This document shows positions 8,633 to 18,502 of a stretch of 64,000 nucleotides of DNA, in pieces. The DNA lies in contig NZ_RHOY01000009.1 in NCBI RefSeq assembly GCF_003946725.1, forward strand, positions 56,036-120,035, written 5' to 3'. A program made the position numbers and the translations under genes. Numbering within the stretch: position 1 is the stretch's first letter; each line of letters starts with the position of its first letter. This DNA is from Agrilactobacillus yilanensis. GTDB taxonomy: Bacteria; Bacillota; Bacilli; Lactobacillales; Lactobacillaceae. The notes under the pieces are model-generated. The model saw nothing but the letters and a program-made list of their open reading frames with translations. It ran no database searches and had not been told where the DNA came from.

Positions 8633-8917
8633 TTGTTAGAAAAGCAACGACAACAGATTGACAGTATTGATCAGCAGCTAGTAGCCTTATTTGAAGAACG
8701 GCTGGCAGTCGCTGAAGAAATTGCTCAAGTTAAATATCAAGGTCATTTAGGCTTAACGGATCGGGGGCGTGAGGCGGTTTTATTAGAAAATTTAATCAAT
8801 AATGTGGCAAATGAAACTTATAAGCCCTATATTAAGGATTTATACCGGGATATTTTTCTGGTTTCTAAACAATTACAAGCTAACACTATCAAAAAATTAC
8901 AGGATGCTGATAGGTAG
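8633..8917 (+). CDS. chorismate mutase (AroQ class)
   Basis: A 94-aa all-helical AroQ-type protein: QRQQIDSIDQQLVALFEERLAVAEEIAQVK with Arg/Lys spaced as in the family, then DRGREAVLLENL. It converts chorismate to prephenate for Phe/Tyr synthesis. The start is TTG at 8633 with a weak purine-rich RBS (AAAAAGAGATG). It lies between the sirtuin and flavodoxin-like genes, with 28 bp and 8 bp spacing. The stand-alone enzyme has no prephenate dehydratase or dehydrogenase fused. Confidence 0.85.
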   Translation: MLEKQRQQIDSIDQQLVALFEERLAVAEEIAQVKYQGHLGLTDRGREAVLLENLINNVANETYKPYIKDLYRDIFLVSKQLQANTIKKLQDADR

Positions 8918-8925
8918 TTAAGCCT

Positions 8926-9687
8926 ATGAAAATATTGGGTATTCTAGGTGCGCATAAACGGGCAGGCTTGACAGGGCAATTGTTAGAGACATTATTAAAA
9001 GCTGTACCTGAAGGTTACGAAACGGAATTAATTTATTTGGAAGCCTATGACATTAAACCCCATAGCGGGCAGGATAATCCTGATTTAAAGCGGTTGATAC
9101 AAAAACTTGACGAAAGTGATGTTTGGATTTGGGCCAGTCCAACTTATTGGGGTGGCGTGTCTGGCATTTTAAAAACCAGTTTAGACTGTTTACGGCCTAA
9201 ACTGGTTTATCAAAAGAAGAACGGGGACACTGTGCCTGGACCGTTTAAAAACAAACATTATTTAAGTTTGACTAGTTGCTATGTCAGCACATTTGAGAAT
9301 TTTGTGACGGGTGTGACCGATTCAACCTTTCAAACCATTGATCGGGTAATGGCCGCAGCAGGGGTTATTAAATTGGGTGAAATTGTCTTACCAAATACAT
9401 TTGGGATGAAGACGTTACCGGCACAAAAAATAGAACTTTGCCAGCGCTGGGGCCAACGGGTTGTTGACAAGCCACGAAGGGACGATAGTACAGTGAAACG
9501 TTATATTCAGTTATTTTTCATGATCGCCGTGATGGCTTTGATGACTATGGGCCTGCAAACTTGGCTCGGTCAGTTTTTGCCGTTGCAAGGCTTTTTTGCA
9601 AAGTACATTTCATTTGTACTGATCTTTTTTGTGTTGCTGTCCGGTATTTTACATTTTGTGACGGTTAAAAAGCACCGCCGACGTTAA
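8926..9687 (+). CDS. flavodoxin-fold NAD(P)H-dependent oxidoreductase with C-terminal membrane anchor
   Basis: 253 aa. Residues 1-180 are an FMN-binding flavodoxin-like domain: MKILGILGAHKRAGLTGQLL phosphate loop, then WIWASPTYWGGVSGILKTSLD, the family's SPxYW/G motif. Residues ~190-248 add two hydrophobic helices (LFFMIAVMALMTMGL and YISFVLIFFVLLSGIL), ending in KKHRRR. NADPH-dependent FMN reductases are normally soluble and ~180-200 aa, so the tail probably tethers the enzyme to the membrane, perhaps near quinones. Substrate unknown. Confidence 0.8.
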   Translation: MKILGILGAHKRAGLTGQLLETLLKAVPEGYETELIYLEAYDIKPHSGQDNPDLKRLIQKLDESDVWIWASPTYWGGVSGILKTSLDCLRPKLVYQKKNGDTVPGPFKNKHYLSLTSCYVSTFENFVTGVTDSTFQTIDRVMAAAGVIKLGEIVLPNTFGMKTLPAQKIELCQRWGQRVVDKPRRDDSTVKRYIQLFFMIAVMALMTMGLQTWLGQFLPLQGFFAKYISFVLIFFVLLSGILHFVTVKKHRRR

Positions 9688-9705
9688 GGGGGACTATAAA
9701 AGATC

Positions 9706-10182
9706 ATGGCAAAAAAAGAATTGACGTTAGCTTTGATTATTCAAGGTAACAAAGTGTTGTTACTAAATCGTTATAATAAGCCTTACATCGGGCAATGGAA
9801 CGGTTTTGGCGGTAAAATTGAACCTGGTGAGACGCCGGAACAAGGCATCAAACGGGAACTGATGGAAGAAACTGGGATTACACCGGCACATTATACGTTA
9901 GTCGCTAATGGTGATATGGCTTGGCATGTTTCAGGGGTTTATCAAAACCGCGTACACTTGTTTACAGCGCGACTGGCACCGGATTATCCATTGCAGGTAC
10001 CTCAGTCAACTCGTGAAGGTTTATTACAGCTTTTTGATTTGGAATGGGCCATGGCTGCTGAGAATTATGGCATGATCGCGGATGTGAAAGCCGTCTATCC
10101 TTACATGATCAAAAATGAAGCACATCATTTTACGACAAACTTTGAAGGGGATCAATTGATTCAATTTGAAATTATCGATTAA
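9706..10182 (+). CDS. Nudix hydrolase (8-oxo-dGTP diphosphatase-like)
   Basis: 158 aa. A complete Nudix box (GGKIEPGETPEQGIKREL, then MEETG) lies near residues 36-58, preceded by NRYNKPYIGQWNGFGGK. The N-terminal layout, LTLALIIQGNKVLLLNRYNKP, resembles MutT/MTH1-type 8-oxo-dGTP diphosphatases, which sanitise oxidised nucleotides. Substrate specificity cannot be confirmed from the sequence. RBS AAGGGGGAC precedes the ATG. Co-directional with the reductase upstream (18 bp gap). Confidence 0.85.
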   Translation: MAKKELTLALIIQGNKVLLLNRYNKPYIGQWNGFGGKIEPGETPEQGIKRELMEETGITPAHYTLVANGDMAWHVSGVYQNRVHLFTARLAPDYPLQVPQSTREGLLQLFDLEWAMAAENYGMIADVKAVYPYMIKNEAHHFTTNFEGDQLIQFEIID

Positions 10183-10217
10183 TAGATGGCGAATTAAGTT
10201 AGAAAGTGTGTGGCGAA

Positions 10218-10682
10218 ATGAAATTAGATTTTTCTGTAGCCGTCCACAGTTTGTTGTATTTGGAAGAAAAAAGCCCTGAAAAAGTGACAAGTTCAAAATT
10301 GGCAGATCTAATGTCAATTAATGCAGTGGTGATTCGGAACACACTGTCTTTGTTACATAAAAAGGGCTATATCAAAGGTACTGTTGGTAAGAATGGTGGC
10401 TATATCCTAAGTCAGTCTTTTGATGATATTAATGTGGGCGACCTTTATGATTTAACAATTCCACCGATTTTAAGTTATGCTCGATTTATTACAGGAGATA
10501 CAGATAATCATAGTATTAAGGATAAAGCGATGGCGGCCAATATGTCTGAATCTTTGACGGATCTGTTTACTTTAGCAGATGACCACTATCGCGAGTTTTA
10601 TCATCAATTTACTATGATGGATTTAAAGCGAGACTTAAAGCATCATGGCTATTTTAAAGCATTGGCTGAAAAGAAGGCGTAA
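10218..10682 (+). CDS. Rrf2 family transcriptional regulator without Fe-S cysteines
   Basis: 154 aa from ATG 10218; an in-frame GTG at 10206 is a less likely start. The wHTH reads LDFSVAVHSLLYLEE, then SSKLADLMSINAVVIRNTLSLLHKKGYI and GKNGGYIL, as in Rrf2 proteins. The protein has no cysteine, so it cannot hold the [2Fe-2S] cluster of IscR/NsrR. It resembles cluster-free Rrf2 members such as B. subtilis YwnA or CymR, which sense other signals. It is followed after 2 bp by the DUF72 gene, so the two probably form one transcript. Confidence 0.85.
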   Translation: MKLDFSVAVHSLLYLEEKSPEKVTSSKLADLMSINAVVIRNTLSLLHKKGYIKGTVGKNGGYILSQSFDDINVGDLYDLTIPPILSYARFITGDTDNHSIKDKAMAANMSESLTDLFTLADDHYREFYHQFTMMDLKRDLKHHGYFKALAEKKA

Positions 10683-10684
10683 AA

Positions 10685-11521
10685 ATGATTACCATTGGTC
10701 TAACAACTTGGCGGGAGCATCAAAGTTTGATGCCAGAAAAGTCAGCATTGACTTTAGGGGATTATGCGGGCTTTTTTCCAGTCGTAGAAATTGATAGTTT
10801 GTTTTATGGCTTAAAAACACCAGCTCAAGTTCAAAATTGGGTAAATCAAGTGCCCAGTGGTTTTCAGTTTGTCGTTAAGGCTTTGGGGACAATGACACAG
10901 CATGATCGTGAAAAAGAACCAACAATGGCTTTAGAAACTGTCTTTAAACAGTATCGACAGACAATTGCGCCGTTAGTTGCCGCAAATAAACTACAAACGA
11001 TTCTATTGCAGTTTCCACCTTTTTTTAAATTAGAACCGGCTAATGTGCGCTATTTAAACAATCTTCGACACTGGTTGCCAAAGTTACCTTTAGCGGTGGA
11101 ATTCCGCAACCCAACTTGGTATGAACCAAGATATGTGGCACAAACTATCAGTTTATTGAAACGATTGCAGATAACGTTGGTGGTCGCTGATGAGCCCCAA
11201 ACTAATGTAAACAGTGTGCCTTTTTATCCGGTGGTGACCAATCCTAAGCTAGCTTTGCTGCGCCTGCATGGTCGTAATATGGCGGGCTGGCTGAATCAAG
11301 ATGCCAAATGGCGTAAAACAAGAACGCTTTATCGTTATAATACCGACGAATTAACGGCGATTGCCGCAACTGTAAGGCAGTTAGCAACACAGGCAGAAAA
11401 TGTCTGTATTATTTTTAACAATAATTCTGGTGGGGATGCCGCAGATAATGCGTTAGCGCTACAACAGATTTTAGGCCTGACTTTTGAAGGTTTGGCGCCA
11501 AGACAGATGGACTTATGGTAA
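10685..11521 (+). CDS. DUF72 family protein (YecE-like)
   Basis: 278 aa with a TIM-barrel-like DUF72 signature: IGLTTWREHQSLMPEKSALT, FPVVEIDSLFYGLK, the FQFVVKA strand, LPLAVEFRNPTWY near residue 137, and a C-terminal IIFNNNSGGDAADNALAL. The biochemical role of DUF72 is not established. It sits 2 bp after the Rrf2 regulator and has no gene after it until metG. Confidence 0.85.
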   Translation: MITIGLTTWREHQSLMPEKSALTLGDYAGFFPVVEIDSLFYGLKTPAQVQNWVNQVPSGFQFVVKALGTMTQHDREKEPTMALETVFKQYRQTIAPLVAANKLQTILLQFPPFFKLEPANVRYLNNLRHWLPKLPLAVEFRNPTWYEPRYVAQTISLLKRLQITLVVADEPQTNVNSVPFYPVVTNPKLALLRLHGRNMAGWLNQDAKWRKTRTLYRYNTDELTAIAATVRQLATQAENVCIIFNNNSGGDAADNALALQQILGLTFEGLAPRQMDLW

Positions 11522-11546
11522 GGTCATTCGTTGCTTGGTTTATCTG

Positions 11547-11555
11547 TGCTATACT
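11547..11555 (+). promoter_or_regulatory. extended -10 promoter of metG
   Basis: TGCTATACT (TGn plus TATACT) lies 56 bp before the metG ATG with only a poor -35 upstream. The 90-bp intergenic region is too short for a T-box leader and none of its motifs is visible. Confidence 0.5.
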
Positions 11556-11608
11556 GGGATTATTATTTTTAAACTAAACTTTATTCTATATTTAATTGAG
11601 AGGCTTAA

Positions 11609-13620
<2,012 letters not shown>

Positions 13621-13621
<1 letters not shown>

Positions 13622-14409
13622 TGACAATGGCAATTTTTGATTCACACACACATTTAAATGACACGCCATATGCTGGAAAAGAAGCTGAGTTCGTCGCCCA
13701 TGCAGCAAGTTTGCACGTCACAAATATGGCGATTGTCGGTTCAGATACCACAATGAATGCCAATGCGATTAAGTTAGCCCAACGGTTTGAAGCGCTATAC
13801 GCCATTGTTGGCTGGCATCCCGAGTCTGCCAAGGACTACACGCCTGACGCTGAAAAAGTCTTGTTAACACAACTGGCGCTGCCAGAAGTAGTGGCTTTAG
13901 GTGAAATTGGCCTGGACTATCATTGGGATACGTCCCCACAAGATGTACAGCGACAAGTTTTTGAACGGCAATTGGCCATTGCAGCAAGTGTAAATCTGCC
14001 GGTTTCCATTCATAGTCGGGAGGCTTTTGAGGATACTTATCGCTTATTAGCAGCCAGCAAAGTAAGCGATTTTGGCGGTATTATGCACAGTTTTACCGGC
14101 GATGAAACTTTGGCACAGCGCTTTTTAGACTTAGGGATGTATATTTCGTTTAGCGGCATGGTGACCTTTAAAAATGCGCCTTTGATCCAAGCTGCTGCTA
14201 AAATTGTCCCAGATGATAAATTGCTCGTGGAAACAGATGCACCTTATTTAACCCCAGTACCTTATCGGGGCAAACCCAACGAACCAGGCTATACGTATTA
14301 TGTTGTTCAGAAATTAGCTGAATTACGTAATACAACACCAGAGCACATTGCAGCAGTGACTTACCACAATGCACAGGAGGTTTTTGGGTTACTAAATGAC
14401 AAGTCATAA
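13621..14409 (+). CDS. tatD: TatD family metal-dependent hydrolase
   Basis: 262 aa. TIM-barrel nuclease family (3'-5' exonuclease, D-aminoacyl processing reported in homologues). Shows the metal-binding DSHTHLN (residues 6-12), ALGEIGLDYHWD with the catalytic Glu, SIHSREA, MHSFTGD and LLVETDAPYL. ATG 13621 overlaps the metG stop by one base; a second ATG two codons on is possible. Coupled to rnmV by a 14-bp overlap. The metG-tatD-rnmV-ksgA order is conserved in Firmicutes. Confidence 0.95.
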
Positions 14410-14995
14410 ATTAAACATTCCAGAAATAATTGTTGTGGAAGGTAAAGATGATACGAAGCGGTTACATCAATTTGATCCTAATTTGGACACGATTGAAACC
14501 AACGGCTCAGCCATTGATCAAGCGACATTAGACTTGATTCAGCAGGCACAAGCAACACGGGGCGTTATCGTTTTTACAGATCCAGATGCCCCAGGTGAAA
14601 AAATTAGACAGACGATTATTCAAACAATTCCAGAAGTGAAGCAGGCTTTTTTGCCGGCTTCTTCTGCTGTGCCCAAAGCTAAGGGCACCTTAGGGGTGGA
14701 ACATGCTTCAGATCAAGCTTTACAGACGGCTTTAAACGCCGCTTATAGTGCAATACCGCTTGCAAAAGTCATTGATCCGATCACCCAGCATGACCTATTA
14801 GCAGCCGCATTAATTGTTGGCCCCCAGGCAAAGCGCCGGCGGGTTCAGTTAGGCGATATTTTGCACATTGGTAAAGTTAACGGCAAACAATTGTTAAAAC
14901 GGTTAAATGCTTTTCAAATCAGTCGAGCTGAATTTGAGAAGGCAGTGGCCCAGGTCAATGAAAGTGAGGCACAGCAAGATGACGAATCATTCTGA
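14396..14995 (+). CDS. rnmV: ribonuclease M5 (5S rRNA maturase)
   Basis: 199 aa with an N-terminal Toprim domain: IIVVEGKDDTKRLHQF (Glu-containing motif) and IVFTDPDAPGEKIR (DxD motif, about residues 58-71). It matures 5S rRNA with ribosomal protein L18. Good length for the family. It overlaps tatD by 14 bp and ksgA by 17 bp, so translation is coupled. Confidence 0.95.
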   Translation: MTSHKLNIPEIIVVEGKDDTKRLHQFDPNLDTIETNGSAIDQATLDLIQQAQATRGVIVFTDPDAPGEKIRQTIIQTIPEVKQAFLPASSAVPKAKGTLGVEHASDQALQTALNAAYSAIPLAKVIDPITQHDLLAAALIVGPQAKRRRVQLGDILHIGKVNGKQLLKRLNAFQISRAEFEKAVAQVNESEAQQDDESF

Positions 14996-15875
14996 ATTAA
15001 TTAGTGAGCCTAGTGTTACCCGGGAAATCTTAAAAAAACATGGGTTTACCTTCAAAAAAAGCTTAGGTCAAAATTTTTTGACCAATCCTGCTTTACTGGA
15101 ACAAATGGTTTCGGCAGCAAACTTAACCCCTGAAGATCAAGTTTTGGAGATCGGTCCGGGTATTGGCGCATTAACCCAATTGTTGGCCCAGCGCGCACAA
15201 AAAGTGGTGGCTTTAGAAATTGATCAACGGTTACTGCCAATTTTGGCGGATACATTAGCGGCTTATGATAATGTGACCGTGAGAAATCAAGATGTTTTAA
15301 AAGTCGCTCTACCAGAATTTTTAGCCACTGAATTCGACTTAAATCGACCGATTAAAGTATTGGCTAATTTACCTTATTACATCACAACGCCGATTTTGCT
15401 AAAATTGATTGCGGCTACGGATGAACTGGCTGAAATTATTGTTATGATGCAATATGAAGTGGCTCAGCGTTTAATTGCCGAACCAGGACATAAAACTTAT
15501 GGCTCCTTAAGCGTCGCTGTACAGATGAATATGGACGCTGAGATCGCAGTTAAAGTGCCTAAGACGGCATTTATACCCCAGCCTAAGGTAGATTCAGCAA
15601 TTGTTCGCTTAACGGCTTTAAAAGACCCGCTTATCCCAGCTGCGGATAAATTAGCTTTTAATAACTTTGTTCAAATTGTTTTTAAGCAGCGACGTAAACG
15701 ATTATTGAATAATTTAATCCAGCATTTTGGCGGTGGCAGTGAAGCCAAACAAAAATTTTCAGACTGTCTGGCAAAGGTTGATCTATCACCGGATATTCGT
15801 GCAGAAGCCCTGTCAATTACAGAACTTTACGGCTTATTTACAATTTTATTAAAAGATGGCTATAAATTGATATAA
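14979..15875 (+). CDS. ksgA: 16S rRNA dimethyladenosine transferase (KsgA/RsmA)
   Basis: 298 aa. Dimethylates two adjacent adenosines in the 3' hairpin of 16S rRNA. SAM motif VLEIGPGIGALTQLL, substrate motif LANLPYYITTPILLK, and the N-terminal KSLGQNFLTNP. I use ATG 14979, nine bases after GAGG in the rnmV end. The frame stays open further upstream, but those codons lie inside rnmV and lack family similarity. Confidence 0.97.
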   Translation: MTNHSELISEPSVTREILKKHGFTFKKSLGQNFLTNPALLEQMVSAANLTPEDQVLEIGPGIGALTQLLAQRAQKVVALEIDQRLLPILADTLAAYDNVTVRNQDVLKVALPEFLATEFDLNRPIKVLANLPYYITTPILLKLIAATDELAEIIVMMQYEVAQRLIAEPGHKTYGSLSVAVQMNMDAEIAVKVPKTAFIPQPKVDSAIVRLTALKDPLIPAADKLAFNNFVQIVFKQRRKRLLNNLIQHFGGGSEAKQKFSDCLAKVDLSPDIRAEALSITELYGLFTILLKDGYKLI

Positions 15876-15918
15876 ATTTACATTTTAGTCTGGAAAAATC
15901 TATAATCTTGTGGTAAAA

Positions 15919-15947
15919 TGGCAAATTTCCCATTTTTGTGATATAAT
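15919..15947 (+). promoter_or_regulatory. veg promoter
   Basis: TATAAT at 15942-15947 with a weak -35 (TGGCAA) 17 bp upstream. It is followed by AAGGGGTG and the veg ATG at 15969. veg promoters are typically strong in Firmicutes. Confidence 0.6.
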
Positions 15948-15968
15948 AGTTGCACAAGGGGTGAGTGC

Positions 15969-16202
15969 ATGCCAATGACATTAGCAAGTATCAAGCATGA
16001 TCTTGATGGAAAAGTTGGACATAGTCTAACAGTTGTTGCACAGGCAGGTCGTAAAAAGACGACACGAAGACGGGGAACGCTGAAAGAAACTTATCCAGCG
16101 GTATTCGTAGTCGATTTAGACCAAAAGGAAAATTCCTTTGAACGGGTCTCTTATAGTTATGCGGATCTACTCACGAAGTCAATTGAAATTGATTTTGATT
16201 AG
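15969..16202 (+). CDS. veg: Veg family protein
   Basis: 77 aa, small basic protein with the Veg signature: LASIKHDLDGKVGHSLTVVA, then GRKKTTRRRGTLKETYPAVF. In B. subtilis Veg affects biofilm matrix expression through SinR; the role in lactobacilli is unknown. RBS AAGGGGTGAG. The usual Firmicute neighbourhood (ksgA upstream, ispE and purR downstream) is kept. Followed by a strong terminator. Confidence 0.93.
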   Translation: MPMTLASIKHDLDGKVGHSLTVVAQAGRKKTTRRRGTLKETYPAVFVVDLDQKENSFERVSYSYADLLTKSIEIDFD

Positions 16203-16257
16203 AACTGACAAATTATTTGATTCAAAAATACGTTGCTATAACATTTCATAAAAACGT

Positions 16258-16303
16258 TAAAAAAAGACAGTTGTCATAATTTTGTGGCAACTGTCTTTTT
16301 TTA
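16258..16303 (+). terminator. terminator after veg
   Basis: AAAAAGACAGTTG / CAACTGTCTTTTT stem, extended by a T-G, C-G, A-T inner segment, followed by T7. Confidence 0.9.
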
Positions 16304-16352
16304 AGCCTAAATGGACTAAAACTGACAGCATAAAAATAAACACTGAAGTCGA

Positions 16353-16389
16353 TTGACTCTTTTTTTGCCACCTTATTATAGGCTATAAT
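16353..16389 (+). promoter_or_regulatory. probable promoter of the ispE homologue
   Basis: TTGACT (16353-16358) and TATAAT (16384-16389) are both clear hexamers but 25 bp apart, so they are not partners. Either TTGACT uses TTATAG (18 bp) or TATAAT uses a poor T-rich -35. The start lies within 32 bp of the ATG at 16421. Confidence 0.4.
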
Positions 16390-16420
16390 TAGATTAATAA
16401 ATTAAGTTTGGTGAATCTTT

Positions 16421-17299
16421 ATGGCAGAAGTATATATGGCACCCGCTAAATTAAATTTGGCGGTGAATATTTTAGGACAGTACCCTAATCGAGAATTTCA
16501 ATGGGATACCATTACGACCTCATTGAACTTATTTGATTACGTCCACTTAAATCTACGGACTGACAATCGCATTACTTTTAAGACCAATATGAGTTTTGTG
16601 CCAGAGGATCAGCGTAATCTAGCCTTTAAAGCCGCGTTATTGCTGCAACGTAACTATCAAGTGCATCAAGGGGTTGATATTTATATTGAAAAAAATATCC
16701 CTGTTTCAGCTGGACTAGGTGGTGGCAGTAGTGATGCTGCTGCCATCCTTCGTGGCTTAAATAAACTCTGGCAGCTGCAGCTGACGCGCCAGGAATTACT
16801 TGAACTGGGTGTGACATTAGATGAGGACGTTCCTTATTGTATTATTTCGCGTTTAAGCCGGGTTCAGGAGCGAGGACAACTGGTGACACCGCTGCAGACG
16901 AAGACACATCTTTATTTCATTGTTGTAAAGCCGGATTTTTCGGTTTCAACTAAAAAAATATCAGAACAAATTAAACCCGACCAGCTTAAACGACGACCAG
17001 ATATTCAACGGGTCCAAAATGGACTATTAACGAATAATTATCCCGAAATTATTGCCGGGATGGGTAATGTTATTGAAACGGTGACCGCTCAAAAACATAG
17101 TGAAATTGATCATCTAAAAACAAAATTAATTCAATTTGGTGCGGATGGCGCAGCTATGTCTGGTAGTGGGCCGACCGTATTTGGCCTTTGTCACAGTCAA
17201 AGTCGGGCCCATCATGTCTTAAATAGCATGCGGGGCTTTTGTCGACAAGTTTACCTGTTGCAGTCCTATACATTAAATCATGATGAGATAATTCTATAG
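16421..17299 (+). CDS. ispE: orphan IspE-like GHMP kinase (annotated CDP-methylerythritol kinase)
   Basis: 292 aa, GHMP-kinase fold. Lys10 and Asn12 (APAKLNL), the ATP loop AGLGGGSSDAAAIL (97-110), catalytic-type Asp136 (DVPYC) and C-terminal AMSGSGPTVFG are kept. Where E. coli IspE has the cytidine-contacting Gly-Tyr-His motif there is NREFQ (23-27). The segment after DVPYC is SRLSRVQERGQ rather than the usual GGTAxATGRGE. Lactobacilli generally make isoprenoids by the mevalonate route, and no other MEP gene is in this window. So position supports ispE, but the activity may differ. Sits between veg and purR as in other Firmicutes. Confidence 0.8.
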   Translation: MAEVYMAPAKLNLAVNILGQYPNREFQWDTITTSLNLFDYVHLNLRTDNRITFKTNMSFVPEDQRNLAFKAALLLQRNYQVHQGVDIYIEKNIPVSAGLGGGSSDAAAILRGLNKLWQLQLTRQELLELGVTLDEDVPYCIISRLSRVQERGQLVTPLQTKTHLYFIVVKPDFSVSTKKISEQIKPDQLKRRPDIQRVQNGLLTNNYPEIIAGMGNVIETVTAQKHSEIDHLKTKLIQFGADGAAMSGSGPTVFGLCHSQSRAHHVLNSMRGFCRQVYLLQSYTLNHDEIIL

Positions 17300-17303
17300 A
17301 AAT

Positions 17304-17364
17304 ACGAACAATATTCGTTGTTTTTAGAATAAAGCTATGATTTTCCTATCCGAACACGTATAAT
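17304..17364 (+). promoter_or_regulatory. candidate PurBoxes and promoter of purR
   Basis: ACGAAC at 17304-17309 opens an ACGAA-N5-TTCGT dyad, and a consensus CCGAAC core sits at 17350-17355, just before TATAAT (17359-17364). PurR-type regulators bind AWWWCCGAACWWT boxes, and autoregulation is plausible. The boxes are partial matches, so this is inference. Confidence 0.4.
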
Positions 17365-17418
17365 GTTATCAGTTATTCAGTCGTATAGGGACTTTAAATA
17401 AAGGAGTTTTATTTTATC

Positions 17419-18267
17419 ATGAAAGTACGCAGAAGCAATCGTGTGATTGATATGACACGCTATCTCTTAGAACGGCCCCACACTCTAGTACCATTGACTT
17501 ATTTCTCGGAAAAATTCAGTTCAGCCAAATCGTCAATTAGTGAAGACTTAACCATTATTCGCAATACTTTTGCCAGACAAGGCACTGGTATTTTGGAAAC
17601 CGTTCCTGGTGCAGCTGGCGGCGTACGCTTTATCCCTACAGTGGAAGCCCAAGCAGCACAGGACTTTTTAACAGATATGAGTGAACGCATTTCTGAATCA
17701 GATCGTCTCTTGCCTGGGGGTTATGTTTATTTGTCTGACTTATTAGGGACACCTGAAGTTTTACGGCAAGTCGGCAAATTAATCGCAGCGCAATATGCTA
17801 AAAAATCAGTGGATGTCGTGATGACTATTGCGACAAAGGGGATCCCTATTGCGCAAAGTGTGGCCTATTATTTAAATAAGCCGTTTGTTATTGTTCGCCG
17901 AGATTCTAAAATTACAGAAGGTTCAACGGTCAGTGTCAACTATGTTTCTGGTTCATCTAACCGGATTGAAAAAATGGAACTGTCTAAAAGAAGTTTAAAG
18001 CAAGACGCCAATGTCTTAATCGTTGATGACTTTATGAAGGGCGGCGGTACGATTAGTGGCATGTGCAGCATGGTCAAAGAATTTGATGCTAATTTGGCCG
18101 GTATCGCAGTTTTTGGTGAAGGTAATTTTGAAGGCAAACGCAATATTCCTACCTATACGTCACTGATTCGGGTTGAACAAATTGATACGGATAATAATCA
18201 AATTCTAGCTGTCCCCGGAAATTATGTGGCTCAAACTGATTTTATTCAGCTGCAACCAAAAGCTTAA
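17419..18267 (+). CDS. purR: pur operon regulator PurR
   Basis: 282 aa, full length. N-terminal winged helix (residues ~1-75, RSNRVIDMTRYLLERPH, then SAKSSISEDLTIIR). C-terminal phosphoribosyltransferase-like domain with the PRPP loop VLIVDDFMKGGGT (near 196-208). It controls purine genes and senses PRPP in Firmicutes. Strong RBS AAAGGAG. Neighbours ispE and glmU match the B. subtilis order. Confidence 0.97.
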   Translation: MKVRRSNRVIDMTRYLLERPHTLVPLTYFSEKFSSAKSSISEDLTIIRNTFARQGTGILETVPGAAGGVRFIPTVEAQAAQDFLTDMSERISESDRLLPGGYVYLSDLLGTPEVLRQVGKLIAAQYAKKSVDVVMTIATKGIPIAQSVAYYLNKPFVIVRRDSKITEGSTVSVNYVSGSSNRIEKMELSKRSLKQDANVLIVDDFMKGGGTISGMCSMVKEFDANLAGIAVFGEGNFEGKRNIPTYTSLIRVEQIDTDNNQILAVPGNYVAQTDFIQLQPKA

Positions 18268-18304
18268 ATGACTTTAAAAGAAATTTCGGGACAGATAGTT
18301 TAAT

Positions 18305-18335
18305 TTGTAATCTTTTTGTTTTATTTCTGTATAAT
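18305..18335 (+). promoter_or_regulatory. candidate promoter in the purR-glmU gap
   Basis: TATAAT at 18330-18335 with TTGTAA 19 bp upstream. It is the best candidate in the 235-bp gap and implies a ~160-nt glmU leader. No known riboswitch or attenuator is apparent in that leader. Confidence 0.4.
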
Positions 18336-18502
18336 ATACGTAATCCCTTATACAGCAATGTTTATGTCGTTATAAATTTAGAAAATAATTTAAAATTAAC
18401 TAGAATTAACAAGAAGGCTTATTTTGCCACTGTTCATTAGGTGGGTTTTAATGTAGAATAGTTGCGGATATTGACTTTTTTTATGAAGGGAAGAACTCAG
18501 CA

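Noticed and set aside
14907..14978. Upstream extension of ksgA to 14907
   Set aside because: These codons lie inside rnmV, lack an RBS, and the KsgA-like sequence begins after ATG 14979.
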